A DNA stretch of 64,000 nucleotides from Paramarasmius palmivorus (GCA_037176845.1 JAYKXP010000053.1:186001-250000); one strand, 5' to 3'; counted from the stretch's first letter, positions 22,628 to 34,898 are shown. A program made the numbers and translations. The notes: generated by a model not told the origin, from the sequence alone.

Positions 22628-24378
22628 ATGCCCGACGTCGAAATGAAGCCTGCAGATTCCTCAAAGGATACCAAGGAAGAGAAGAAGGAAGAGGACAAGA
22701 AGGAAGAGACGAAGAAGGAAGAGCCTAAAACTCCTTTGGCAGAAATCAAGTCCAATGCTACACTCATCGACCGTGCAGTTTCGACTTTGGAACCCAGATT
22801 CACGCATCGAGTACTGAGGACGTTGACTGCGCTTAGGAAAAAGATCGACGAATCGATTATTAAGAGTGCGATTGAGCAGTTGTATCCGAAAGGTGCGTTG
22901 ATATAGCCTCGAAAATATTAAAACTGAATGCTGAATGTCTTTTAGATTCATCAGTCAAGGCGACACTGCTATCTTGGGTACCAGATGTAGCAGGTGGAAG
23001 CATGGAGGTTGACTCAACAGAAGCTGCACCATCAGCACCTCCGACCTCCGACCCCGTTCCAGAGGTCGATATCTACCTCCGGCTGCTCATTCTATACCAA
23101 CTGCTCAAGACGGAAAGCTCATACGGGAAAGCTAAAGAGCTAGCAAATGAAACGGTGGACAAAATGCACAGGCTGAATCGGAGAAGTATGGATCCTATAG
23201 CGGCCAAGATCTGGATGGCTGTCGAACGAGTGTACGAGTTGCGTGGTGAACTAGCCGAAGCTCGTATGTAAGTGGCGACTATGTTCTATCCCACTATCCA
23301 ATGAACAACTCTGACGGAATTACAGAATATTCCTTGCAGCACAGCGCACTGCTGCTCTTCGTCACGATTCAACGACCGAGGCCGCTCTACTCAATTGTCT
23401 CCTTCGTTCTTACATCACCTACTCACTCTACGATCAAGCCGACAAGCTTGTATCCAAAACGACCTTCCCCACTTCTGCCCCCAACAACCATTTTGCGCGG
23501 TATCACTACTACCTCGGTCGTATCAAAGCTGTTCAGTTGAACTACTCCGATGCGCACATGAACCTACAGCAAGCCATCAGGAGAGCTCCGCCTCCAACAA
23601 TGGCGCCTGGTTTCTTCCAGGCCGTTCACAAACTCAACATTGTGGTGGAGTTACTAATGGGTGATATTCCGGATCGAAGCATCTTCAGACATAAAGTGCT
23701 CGAGAAAGCCCTTGTTGGCTACTTTGAGCTCGTCAAGGGTAAGAGTCATATCACGTTTTGGCGGGCGGAATACTGAGCATAGCTTTGTCTGCAGCTGTGC
23801 GCACTGGATCACTCTCACAGTTCTTGAGCACTGTCGCAAAACACTCGGCGACCTTCCAAGCCGATCACACGCATACCCTCATTGTACGACTTCGCCAGAA
23901 TGTTATCAAGACTGGTATCCGACAGCTTTCGCTGTCTTACTCCCTGATCTCTCTTAAGGACATCTGCGTCAAGCTCCACCTCGATTCCGAGGAGGATGCA
24001 GAGTACATCGTCGGAAAAGCCATTCGTGATGGTGTTATTGAGGGGCGAATGGTGCATGAGCAAGGTTGGATGGCGTGTAAAGGTGCTGGTGGTGCTAAAG
24101 GCCAGAACGCATACGGAAACAACGTGGCGGAGGCATTCCAGAAGAGAATTGGCTACTGTCTCGAACTTCACAACCAGAGCGTAAAGGTGAGCATTGTTGT
24201 CTTGCATATGGAAAGCCGTCTTACTGACTTTTGTGTCTCTCAGGCTATGCGGTACCCTCTCAACGCCCACCGCAAAGAACTTGCTGCTGCTGAAGGTGCA
24301 CGAGAAAGAGAGAAGGAACTCGCAAAAGAAATCCAGGAAGGCGACCTGGACGAAGATGATCTTGGAGGCGAATTCTAG
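22628..24378 (+). CDS. 26S proteasome regulatory subunit Rpn3
   Basis: Non-ATPase lid subunit of the 19S regulatory particle (PSMD3 in animals). The protein opens with MPDVEMKP and a long Lys/Glu-rich segment (about residues 10-35), then the family sequence with FTHRVLRTLTALRKK. Helical repeats follow, including YHYYLGRIKAVQLNYSDAH. A C-terminal PCI/winged-helix part (SLKDICVKLHLDSEEDAEY, then GRMVHEQGW) mediates lid assembly. It ends DLDEDDLGGEF. At least four introns are visible: about 22,893-22,945, 23,269-23,325, 23,739-23,793 and 24,187-24,242. The length of about 500 residues is normal for the family. Confidence 0.95.
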
Positions 24379-24461
24379 ATCAAGACTGTACACTTATTTA
24401 CATTGCAGACTTTCAAGAATCTGAGTCTATTCAAATTTTATTACAAATACGCGTACACTGT

Positions 24462-25777
24462 TCACTGCTCCTTTTGAGTCAAGAAAACCCATCCAAAGTT
24501 CCTGACGGCGTCTCCTTTTGTGCCAAAGAATATCTGGCTATCGTATGCCCAATTCAAACAACCACCCATACAATCTTTCAAACCCTGAAAGAATAATGAA
24601 ACATCGTTTATCGTATTCCTATCCCATTTTGTGGCTTCGCTAGCAGAGAACAGTGCTCGGAGGTTCGTTCTCGAGTTTGAGCGGGAAAGTGGGCTACGGA
24701 CCCAAGCTGTTAGTGTAGATCCGAGACTGGTACCTGCAGATGGCTCTGCAGGAGGCGAGGCAGGGTGAGCATCCTCCCGTGGGTGTCGAGACCACAGCGC
24801 TGTTTCGAGTGCTTTAAAGCCGTCAAATTTGTCTTTGATAAGGCTGCCGCTTTGATTGACGGCTCCTTGAATGGAGAGGTCTCGCTGGGACATCATGACG
24901 TCGACAAGGTTGAGTTTGTAGCCGGCAGCCTGGTCGTTGTTGTACGAGAATATGTCCTGACGAGTGATATAGTTTGAATTCAATGGTACCTGATAAAAAG
25001 GCGGGGTACTCACGAATGATAACGAGATAAACTCGGCAGCAAACCTTCTTAGCATCCTCAAGTCATCTCCATCGTCTAACCTCATCTCTGTGATATCGAG
25101 GTTGAGGCCTTCGGCTGATTCGACTAGGTCGAAGATCATCCTTAGACCATTGAGGTCGCGACAAAAGTCGACATAGTCGTCAAGTGCAGGTTCGGTACCG
25201 TTACGCCTGTACTTGATTGCAGCTAGTTGTGCTTCCTTGTACGCGCGAATGGAAGTTGTGAATTGCTTTTTCCAACGGGGTGTCGTGATTGGTTCTAAAC
25301 GTGCTATACGTGGACCGAGACTAGAAAAAAGTCACGTATTAGCCAATGCTAATGCAGGAGTAAACGGCTAACGTACTGTTTGAACAGATCATGGGTGTTC
25401 AGAAGTTCAGTAAATCCATTATTCGAAATGGCACCCTCTGGAACCTCATTCCATCCATGTCCTCCCCTTTCGCCAACCCCCGCCTTAATCCTCTCATTCG
25501 CAATGATAATCAACGCCCAAAAGTCCGCAGCCAGCCTCAACTGGGGTGCATCACAAGTTGGAAAGCACAAACTCGCTAACAGGCCGATCTTCAATTTCGG
25601 AACGAGTTCTAGTTCGGCAGCCTTCAACGTCGTCTCGTCGTAGTCGAGCTCACTACCCAAATCCGCGAGCCACTGTTCGGATTCAATGCCGACTGCTCGA
25701 CAACTTTTGTTCGTCCGGAGGTCAAAGGGTCGTGTGAGAGAGAGTAAGTCTGGGAGTTGATAGCTGGAGTTTGACAT
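24462..25777 (-). CDS. Terpene-synthase-like protein with degenerate active site
   Basis: The start (MSNSSYQLPDLLSLTRPFDLR) and overall layout match fungal class I sesquiterpene synthases, and the length of about 390 residues is in range. The catalytic signatures are damaged. Where the family has a D-D/E-x-x-D motif after the L-R-x-x-x-D-F-x-x helix, this protein reads ALIIIANERIK. The NSE triad reads DIFSYNND with the leading Asn replaced (by Phe if the 56 bp intron at 24,958-25,013 is removed, by Gln if retained). The C-terminal Arg-Tyr pair of W-S-F-E-S-x-R-Y-F is replaced in NWAYDSQIFFG. Magnesium and diphosphate binding are therefore doubtful. No other biosynthetic gene is adjacent; the neighbours are housekeeping genes. 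It could be a pseudoenzyme or have a changed role. Confidence 0.8.
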
Positions 25778-26325
25778 CCTGAACCCTGAACCTAAACGCG
25801 GGATATCTAGTCGATTTTTGCTTCTAAAAAACTATTCGTGAGTCAAGCAAATATAGTATTATAGAGGACCCAATTCCCTACCTTTTTTTTGTGGCTTGGT
25901 GAAGTTTTCAACCAAAGTTTAATGTAAGACGTACACGTTTTGTTTGGCGCGTCTTTTGTTTTAAAAAATGACTACCGAGGCCTAGCGACAAGCATCTGCA
26001 TCGTGTTTTTGAGAATTAAAGTCGGTCCGTCGGATAGACCCTTGTTATGGAGATGACCGTAAAACTGAACACTGCCGTGAACGATATGGGGAAAGTGAAA
26101 GAATTTTGAGGGCGGTTTGCCGGCTGTTTTGCCGGTTTTGAAGTGCTAAGCGAAGGGTTGACACAGCGACGGGCGTGTGTAGCAGAATCTTAATCTGTCT
26201 CCAGTGACTACAAATTGAGTACAACCACAAGACTCAGGTTCTAGCGAGTGGGTTCTAGCTATTACAGTCGCGTGCAAATAATCAATGAATACCTGTCGAC
26301 TAAAGGATCCTGGTCGCGAAAAAGC
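25778..26325. other. Intergenic, no gene seen
   Basis: Upstream region of the terpene-synthase-like gene and downstream region of GRC3. It is A/T-rich around 25,800-25,960 with T and A runs. No RNA gene or coherent frame was found. Confidence 0.5.
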
Positions 26326-28587
26326 CTAGGCCTGACCCCTACGCATCAAGTTCCTCCTCACCCTTCTACGTTCACCACCAATCCCTGAACCTTTACCCCA
26401 CTGGAGGTACGGCTTTCCCTTCTCAGCTTCCTCCCCATCAGGTAACCGATAATCTAACCACCCCCAGACAGGCATCTCCATCTCACCCTTCACCAACACT
26501 CTCGCGTTACCCAACATCCCAGGCGGGACTGGCGTCAAAATGTGAACCTTGTCCCCAGACGCACTAACGCCGCGTATGAAAGTAAGACCGAGTAAATGTG
26601 ATGTCTGTGGTGAAGGGTATACTTGAGCTTGTTTGTATAGCGCGTCGGGGTCTTCAGAGGAAGAGGAAGAGACGAGCCCGACGATTGAACCATTTAGAAC
26701 GGATGGTAGTTCGTCAGGGACGACGTCTTCACTACCGGCGCCGGTTAGAATGATCTTGTCGAATGCGGTTTTGATGTCGACTTGGAATGGATAACGCGCA
26801 AGTAAAGGGAGTGTGGTGTCCCATCCTTCCCTGAATGGCGTTGGTATCGTTTGAGTCGGAGTCGAGGGTGGTGGTGAAGGGAACGAAGAGAAGAAGTATG
26901 AGAGAATCGATATCGTCCGGTTATCCGCTGGCGTGTAATTTGTTGGTATATCCAATATCGGCTCGAGAGTGTACGTTTTAGCCTTCGCTGGTGGTTGTGG
27001 TTGTGGTTGTGGTTGCGGATTCCAGCCACCGAACTCGTTCGCTGGGCCTTCGAACTCGAATATGTGTGTCGGATCTGTGAGTTCTTCGATTCTCTTGATC
27101 AGGTCGCCTCCGAGGCCTTTTGTCCATCCCATAGTGTTCACGACAAGTGGGATGCCTGTGTGGTCTGCTGTGCCTGAGTATTGGAGATCTAGGCGGAATG
27201 TCTCGATGAGGGATTGGATTGCTGATAGGTAATGTGCTGGTGATGATTTTGGTGTTAGTGAGCCTATGAAATGCGCATGATTGGGGTGTGATAGTGTGGG
27301 GTGTGTCCATGGGGGACCTACAAACATATTTTATCAGCGGGTTGAAAGCAAAGCAGAACGTGAGACAGACCAAAAACTGGACGGGAAAGTACGGTGAGAG
27401 ACACAATCCCTGGAGGTGTGAACTCGCTTTGGCCGAGGTCTGTTTCGAGGTATACGACGTGAGGATATCTACAACTTCGTTAGAGGTAAAATGACGCGTC
27501 CATAATGAAAAGACTTGCCTCTCGAGTAAACGGTTAGCCAGAGTACGTGCAAATGTAGATTTTCCCGACTTTTTGGGTCCCTTTACTAGATACACCCCTG
27601 GTTCGTTTTTTTCGGACGAAGCGAAGGACGGCAAAGCGAGATCCCAGGATACAGGTAACACAAAAGGATGTAGTCCCTTTTTCGATGTTTCTGGGGTGAC
27701 CTGTGGTCGAAGTCAATCTTTCGAAGTAGAAAAAATAGATTAGTTCATACCAGATATACACCTCGCAACTCAAGCGTCGACGAAGCATTCAACGGTGGCC
27801 GAAACGCGACGTCAAATATCCTACACACTCTTCCTAGTCCTTCAATTCCTGTGCGAAGTTCCGACACCACAATGAGCGTGTCATCGCTCTCCCCGACTAG
27901 ACTCTTAAACTCCTCCGGTGCCTCCTCGATAGACTCGGATTCCACAGCAGTTATAACAGGTATCGGCGCCGATTGTATTGCGAAAATCTTGTGTGTACCA
28001 GAAGATGCATGTAGAGTGGTACCACAGAGAGATACGGAACCTTGGACGACACGAAGGGTGTATGTACCCACTAACGCGAGTGTGTCGTCGATTTTTAGGG
28101 ATATGAGAACCGATTTGGGGTCGGTCTCGGTGCTGCTGGAAGGGATTTGGAAGAGGTTTTGGTTGAGTATCGGATGATACGATGCTGATAATTGTGCTGG
28201 GCCTTCCTTTGGGGGTTGGTGTCCTATAGGTGCGCTAGGTGAGTAAGCTCGGGATTGTGGAGGTTCAGTCGTAGTGTCGGGGGTATCTCCTTCGATTTCT
28301 TCATCTTCTTCGTCATCGACGAGGATGATGTGGTCGTTTTCGTCTTCATCTGGTTCCAGTTCGGGTTCCTGAGCATAGTATCTGCCCTTTTCCTTGTCTT
28401 TCTCCTGCTTTTTTCGTCTCTTCTTTTTCTGCTTATTTTTATCTTCGCTGTCGCGCTTTCGCTTGGAATTTGGCGCTTTGTTTTTTGGTGTCGCTGGTGC
28501 GGAGATAGGAGGAGGTGAAGGTGAAGGCGAAGAAGGCGTAGGCGAAGGAGGACGTTTTGCCCGACGCGCTGCGAGCGCGCTGATCAT
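26326..28587 (-). CDS. Polynucleotide 5'-hydroxyl kinase Grc3
   Basis: Clp1/Grc3-family kinase that, with the nuclease Las1, processes the ITS2 spacer of pre-rRNA in the nucleolus. The start MISALAARRAKR is family-typical. A Pro/Ser-rich and then Lys/Arg-rich and acidic linker follows (DEDENDHIILVDDEEDEE). The N-terminal beta domain comes next, then the Walker A motif GPKKSGKST (about residue 310). The LETDLGQSEFTPPG segment, with the lid and Walker-B-like region, comes from an exon near 27,400-27,470. The C-terminal half contains HFIGSLTPKSSP and NTMGWTKGLG. Introns include 27,701-27,750. An unusual Pro-Gln repeat lies in the C-terminal part. Confidence 0.93.
26991..27015. repeat. Hexanucleotide repeat in GRC3
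   Basis: About four tandem units of GGTTGT on the plus strand, encoding a Pro-Gln run (PQPQPQPQP) in Grc3. This is a coding microsatellite likely to vary in length between strains. Confidence 0.8.
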
Positions 28588-28765
28588 GGAAGGAGGAAGA
28601 GTTCTGCAACATCCGGAGGTAAGACTCAAATTTCCGCTACGCTTTGTTTCCACAGGTGGAACTGGTACAAAATTATTCACAAAACAATAGATGCACGACT
28701 TGAAATTGGATTGTATTCTAGAGAACATGGATTTATTGGCTGATAAACCACCACATACAACCATT

Positions 28766-29748
28766 TTACTTCCGCTTGCTAGCAATATTCGACAAGGCAT
28801 GCCTCCCAGTAAATACCGTTACAACACCCAGAACTGCACCGTAAGCCAATACCTGTCCCAGCCTCAACTCTACCCAATATTTGTATAATAGGACCTCGAA
28901 TGCTCCCAAAGTAGCGATGAAAGGAAGGATGTGAGGGGAGAAGAGACGGGAGGTTGGTTTGAAGGAGATTTGGGACCACTGCAAGTTGAACGTGTCAGTA
29001 TAAATACTGTAGCAAAAACAAGTCACTTACCAGTCCAAGAAGCAGGAGCCAAGGGGCGGCAATAACGGCACCGGCAAATGCAGCACTGACTGCTTGAGGC
29101 GGGGTTTTGGGATCTGGGCGGAAAGTATGCTGGATCTCTGGTCGGACATGGAAAGAGGCTTCGTCTGGGTGAACTGGTGCCGGGTGTGATTGTGGGACAT
29201 AGAGGTCAAAGAGTTCTACGCGAAGCGGTGAGTAGGACGGTGCGCCAATAAGGAGAGTGGTTTGAAGAGGATTGTTGGGGTTAGGTGTTGGCGGGAGAGA
29301 CGAAGGTGGTTTGGCCATGTTCTAGTATGTTGTCAGTCAATTTGTGGTGTATGCAGTGACAGATACACGCACCAGCTCAAATTTAACCTTTCCTGAAGGT
29401 GCAACGCGAAGTGGTTGAATGCCTTCTTCTCCAGAAACAGGGTCATAGAATCGCAGAAAAGTCTGCTGTGGTTGAACACCTTTGCCAGAATCCTTGTCTT
29501 GTACGGTAAAAGAGATCTTCAAAACGTCTCTTTGGGTGAGATTAACGGGAGTAGAAGCTTTTTCAGTGAGTGAAAAGCTTGTTTACTAGTCAGTGCGTGT
29601 ATCCTGCAAGAACCAAAGCAGAAACATACGATTCAGAACGACTTTGAATTGCATCTGAAGAAACTGAGAATTTTGAAGATTGAAGAGTGAATACAGCTGC
29701 TTGTGCAGTTGAAGCAACCGCTAGGAGCAGCAGAGTTGGCCAGTACAT
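28766..29748 (-). CDS. Oligosaccharyltransferase subunit Swp1/ribophorin II
   Basis: Subunit of the ER oligosaccharyltransferase that N-glycosylates nascent proteins. A signal peptide (MYWPTLLLLAVASTAQA) is followed by a lumenal domain with FSVSSDAIQSRSE, LKISFTVQDKDSGKGVQPQQ and a conserved proline-rich end. C-terminal hydrophobic segments follow (AGAVIAAPWLLLLGL, HILPFIATLGAFEVLLYKYW and VLAYGAVLGVVTVF). The last residues, ASKRK, place lysines at -3 and -1 and so resemble a KKXX-like ER retrieval signal, loosely. Small introns fall near 29,319-29,371, 28,982-29,030 and 29,575-29,630. The start is divergent with the thymidylate kinase gene. Confidence 0.92.
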
Positions 29749-29845
29749 GGTGGTGGTAACGGGAAAGACGACGTGGCCAATTGACGCGCACCGCCGGCAG
29801 GCATCACGACTTGCTCTTTCCCATATCCTTCAAACCGTGTTCAAT
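29749..29845. promoter_or_regulatory. Very short shared SWP1/CDC8 promoter
   Basis: Only 97 bp separates the start codons of the divergent SWP1 and thymidylate kinase genes, so their transcription starts or leaders must overlap or lie inside this stretch. No TATA box is visible. Confidence 0.5.
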
Positions 29846-30609
29846 ATGCCTCAGAGAGCCCCGTTCATCGTCGTAGAAGGTCTGGATAGGTCCGGAAAGA
29901 CAACACAGACTGCCACATTATGCTCAAAGCTGGAAGACTCAGGAAAACGCGTCGTATTGACCAAGTTTCCAGGCACGATATACTTACATACCGGGATTTT
30001 CTCTCTTCTGATCTTTCTACTAGATCGTACTACACCCATCGGAAAGATGATTGATTCGTATCTCAAATCCCAGTCGGAACTAGACGATCACGCAATCCAT
30101 CTTCTATTCTCTGCAAATCGCTGGGAGCTCGCGTAGGAATCAATACCGAATCGTATTTTCCTGGACTCATATCGCGTACATAGCTCCCAAATCGAATCAC
30201 ACCTTCAATCGGGGACGATTGTACTATGTGATCGATACGCGTTTTCTGGAATAGCTTTCTCAGCATCGAAAGGTCTCTCTTACGAATGGTGTCGGGGACC
30301 TGATGTATCTCTTCCGTCCCCCGATCTCACACTTTTCCTTGACATTACGCCGGAAAAGGCTAGGGAACGAGGAGGTTACGGTGAAGAACGCTACGAGAAG
30401 GAAGAAATGCAGCGAAAAGTCAGAGAGTTGTTCTCAAGACTAGGACTGAAACCTCACAAGACGGCGGAAAGTGGGAGGTAATTGATGCTGGCAAGGATCG
30501 CGAGCAGGTTACGGCTGATATCTGGAGACATGTTGAACCGTTGCTGAATGGGATAGATTCACCAATAGGACATCTTTGGACGGACAAAGTACGGGAAAGC
30601 GAGCAGTGA
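29846..30609 (+). CDS. Thymidylate kinase, apparent frameshift near 3' end
   Basis: Phosphorylates dTMP to dTDP for DNA synthesis. Motifs: P-loop GLDRSGKTTQ, DRTTPIGK, the DR(Y) motif LCDRYAFSGIAFS, the EWCRGPD segment and the LID region RGGYGEERYEK. Exons are 29846-29972, 30024-30132 and 30184 onward. The first intron (29973-30023) starts with GC instead of GT; no GT donor would preserve the conserved KFP-DRTT join. At about 30,445 the frame that carries the kinase core must slip by one base to continue into the family-typical end (WEVIDAGKDREQVTADIW, stop at 30607). Without the slip the protein ends at the TAA at 30,480 after a short unrelated tail. This is either a real truncation of the last helices or a sequence error. 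The entry spans both. Confidence 0.85.
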
Positions 30610-30688
30610 AGCATTGATTACAAGAGTGTATATTCAACTACGACGTGTACCAACTAAAAACATACAGAAATCCCGTCTAGACCAGTCT

Positions 30689-33600
30689 CTAAACGTTACG
30701 ATATTCGAAAGCAGGATTGCCTGGTTCTGAAGAGTCAATGATGCTCTTGGTGTATCCTGGCTCGTCTTTGGCCCGAGCTTCATCAGCCAACATGACTTCG
30801 GCATCTTCGAGGTTCAAAGACTTTTTCAAGTACGGCAAGATCTCCTGCAGAACATCTCGCTCCGAGAAGGGCAAAGCACGACGGAATGCCGTCTGTGCAC
30901 CAAACTGGGCCATTCGTTTCTAAGTAGAAGTGGAAAATATCAGCGCCCGTGAATGCGAACTGATCGGTAGAACCTTTATACCTTGAACATCTGGATGAAG
31001 GGCATCGCATACTTGTCCTTGATGAGACCCTTCTCAGCCAACAAGGCACGAACTTTGACGTCGTCGACCTTGTCAGTTTCGGCATCATACGACTCCTTGA
31101 CGATCTGAACACAAGTATCCTGCCACTCCGGGAACTTTGTCGCCACATAAATTCTCACAGCTTTGGGCTTCTTCGGGTCAAACGGTGCATCCCCGTCCTT
31201 CTTTCCTTTACCTTTGCTCTTATTCAACATCTTGAGCAAAGCAATCTCAGCATCCCGAATCATCTTGATCGTCCCCCGCATGTACTGCCCTGCCTCGATG
31301 ATGGTTGCATCAACGGACTGAGATGGTGTTGGCCAACGTGCGAGTTGGATTGATTGGGGTTCTTTTAGAAGAGTGGTCCAGATGTGTTCTGCAAAGTGAG
31401 GTGCGATGGGTGCGGCTAGTAGAGCGGCGGATCGGATCCAATAGGTGACGAGGTCGGCGTGCATGCCAATGTTGGAGGTGACTTCGCGGTACCAATCACG
31501 AGCGCTTTGGAGTTCGTAGAATCCGTACTTGAGGGCATCTTTGAAGTTTAGACTATGTATTTCAAAGTAAGTTTGTGCAGCCATGAGTGAGGGAATGGGA
31601 CATACGCGTCGTAATGTGACTTGGTGATGTTGATCAAGTCATTCACTTCGTTCTCAAACACCTTATCATGATAAGAGTCTTTTGGACCTGTTCGCATGCT
31701 GCTTTGATCTTTGAGAACATCCTGAAGCGAATATTCAGCATGAGTATTATTGAAAACATTTGATGCGACTGACCTCACACCAACCAAGCAGAGTATGCAC
31801 ACGCAAAATATTAGCATTGGCGTTCTTCTCATCAAAGTTGGCATCTTCAATACCATCACCAGCATCTGCCAAAGCCAAACGAGTAGCATCTGCACCAAAC
31901 TTGTCAACTGCATCACGGAGAGTCAAAGAGTTTCCGGTACTCTTTGACATCTTGGCTCCGTTCAAGAGCAGATGTCCATTGGTACGCATGCTAATTGGCC
32001 ATTTGTCCTCGGGGAAGATGGCGATATGGTTGTACAAGGCAAAGGTCAAGTGGTTGTTGATAAGGTCTTTGCCTGAGGAACGAATGTCGAATGGGTAGAA
32101 GTATTCAAATTCGTGCTTCAAAGCGTCGGCTTTCTCTTTGGGTAGCGGTGCGGCGTCGGGCCATGGACCTCCAGCCAAGACGTATTCCCAGACTTCGTCG
32201 GTCATTTGGTCGGGTGTGATTCCCAGAGGTCCAGGGTTGGAGCCGTCGATGCTGCTCTCTGAAATGAGATGTTAGGGTGACAAACATGTTGAGGTTTTGG
32301 TCAACTTACCGTGCAAGAGCTGAGCAACGGTGTAGTATGCCATGTAGATGGTAGAGTCGCTGAGGGATTCGACCAAGAATTGGGGGTCCCATGGGAGGTC
32401 AGAACCCAAACCATAGGTCCTCGCACAAGCCCATTTGTTCAGCCACGCCAAGGTCTTCTCGAAAGCATTGCGAGTTTCAGTACCATAGAGTTCCATAGAG
32501 GCGAGGTGACTAGAGGCATACACCAAATGAGTCATCTTCCTAGCAAAAGTTAGCTAAATGCTTACCGCTCAACTTCAGCTCTCCATGATGGTTCTCCGTA
32601 GTCGAGGTACCATTGGTCCATAAGAGCGACAACACATTCGTCAGCACTTCGTGAGATAACGAGACCTTCAGGTTCAGCATAGGCAAAGGCCAAACCAGCT
32701 TCAATCATGCTTTCTCGGACTTTGGGCTTGGCCTCTTGTACAGACTCGCCCTTGAACTGTCCAACCAACATCGTTCCGCTATAGAAACCTTCCTTGTACG
32801 CAATCTCCTTTGCCTCAGCCAGCTGTTTGGTGTCCTTTTGCGACTGGATTTTCAGCTGCTTGACGATGGCAGGAGCAGTCAAGTCACCATAGGTTGGGGT
32901 TGTGAGAACAGGGACTGGGTCGAGAGCTACCCAGGATGGATCGATTTTGTAAAATTCAGGTTTCTTCTTGAGGTCGGTCAAGGTTTGGAAGTCGTCGGGA
33001 GAGTCGGATGGTACTGAGGTGACGACACCAGTGCCCTAATAATGCACGAGTGAATAATGGACATGAGATGGATGGGTTACCACAGACCTTAGTTGGCAAA
33101 ACGTTCTCCATGGGCAATACATATACCTCGGGGTGGATAGCGAAGGGGGCCTTGATCTTGGTCCCGACGAGTTTCGTGCCGTCGATTGCAACCAATTGGT
33201 CAATGGCACCTCGGGTGCTGGTGATGCCCTGGAACGCCATATTACGAGCGGCACGGTGGGTGCAAACGAATGCCTCTTTGTCGTTCATTGCGAACACGCC
33301 GTACTTGATTTGAGTTCCAACGAAACAGTTAGTTTGACCGTACCTGTGTCCTGCTGAGTATCCTCAAAGAAATCATCGTGTAGAAGACGTACATAGTTTC
33401 GGGCCTCAAAGTAGCTGCGACAAAGAACACTTTTCGACCTCCGAGCTTTCCTTCAATCTCAGCCTTGGCCGCAGGACTCCACTCGACTACTTCTGCCTTG
33501 ATGGCAGTGTATTCCTGTGGTCCAACACCTTCGCCGTCCTGACGATCGTGGTCCATACACGGCTGGCCATCCTTAGGACTGTAGATGGTGTAACGCTCGC

Positions 33601-34521
33601 CAAACTTGATCTTGTTCATTTTGTAAAGCTTGTTGACCTGCCAGCGGACGAATGCATCGTAGTATGGATTTGCTTTGGTGGTGAGGAATTTTCGGCGCCA
33701 GTCGATACGTGAACCGAGGGAGGTATGGTCAGCCTACGCTTTCTGTCAATAGATCGTATATGTTTTATGAATGTCACGCACAATGGCAATGGGTGGGAAG
33801 TAGTCGAGCCAGTAGAAGGGGTCGGCGAACTTCTTGATTTCACTCCGAGGTACACCAATGGACTCCATGATCTGGAATTGGTACGTGTGTCCAGTGGACT
33901 TTGCAGCGAGCTTTCCCTTCTTTGCCTTAGATTTGTCTGCCTGTGCACCATCGCTAGCTACACTTGCGGCCTTCTCTTCAGCCTCAGCTTGCGCCTGCAA
34001 CTCCGCCTGCACTTTCTCGTAATTTTCGAAGTCAGGTCCGAAAAGTTCCATTTCTCGAATGATTTTGTCAGAAGATGCCTTTGTAACAACGGTGGTCAGA
34101 GCTAGTTCAAAACTCTTGAAAACTGGTTTGCGCACCTTGATCGGCATGCCCGTTACATGGAATCCATGAGGGAAGAGAACCCTCTTTCCCAACATCCGTT
34201 GATATCCTGCAGTGAACTCTATCTTGGAGATGGTGAAAGCATGTCCCAAATGAAGACTTCCGTTCATGTAAGGGTATGGAAAGTTTCCAAACCACTTGGG
34301 GTATTTCTCTCGGACTTCTGCCTTTGACAACCCCTCGAGTTCAGCCGGAGTAGGTGCGTTGACTTCGAAAAGACGGTCGGCCTGCCATCGCTCTTGATAC
34401 TTCTTTTCCAGGGTCCTGAGATGGTCCCGCTTGCCGGTCTGAAGATAAAAATCGATGTTGAATGCCTGTGTGAGGACGCAGGATGAAAGCGCACCTGAGC
34501 CAACTCTAGGGTTTGGGACAT
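30689..34521 (-). CDS. Cytosolic leucyl-tRNA synthetase
   Basis: Charges tRNA-Leu in the cytosol. The start MSQTLELAQ is joined to [18 protein letters not shown] by the first intron. The class I HIGH motif appears as NGSLHLGH (about residue 75) and the KMSKS motif as [10 protein letters not shown] (about 31,950). Between them lies the CP1 editing domain (for example [12 protein letters not shown] and [13 protein letters not shown]). The anticodon-binding and C-terminal eukaryotic extension follow ([24 protein letters not shown]), ending PAFEYRNV. About ten short introns. It converges with thymidylate kinase, whose stop is 79 bp away. Confidence 0.96.
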
Positions 34522-34898
34522 TCGGCGAAGGTTTGAGGGGATGAAAACTAATGTACAAGGTTTTGGCAGGAGCCTGAGATGAAGGAGAAGGGAAATTTTG
34601 GCGGAAAAATAGCGGGGAAGCACACTCTATCAATCTTTCATCGATCGAGTCAGTGCTCGACGAAAACTTTTGGAGGCAGTCACGTTACTCGGTGCGCGTC
34701 GCGTCAAACTCCGACGAAGGTTCGCTTAAGTACTTGGATTCAGGAACGATACTCTCATCGCAGAAGCAGCCAGGCCCTCCAAATGAATGCACAGCATCTA
34801 CCTATAAGGACTTTACACAAATTTCATGAAATAATAATTTATCTGGATCAACAGAGAGGCGCTGATTCTCATTCGCGATTCGATGATGTGCTCACGAG

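Noticed and set aside
22588..22803. Ser-rich minus-strand frame over the RPN3 start
   Set aside because: Shadow of the Lys/Glu-rich N-terminus of Rpn3, whose GA-rich codons read as Ser and Phe on the other strand.
24462..28587. Terpene biosynthetic gene cluster
   Set aside because: The terpene-synthase-like gene has no adjacent P450, transporter or tailoring enzyme; neighbours are RPN3 and GRC3.
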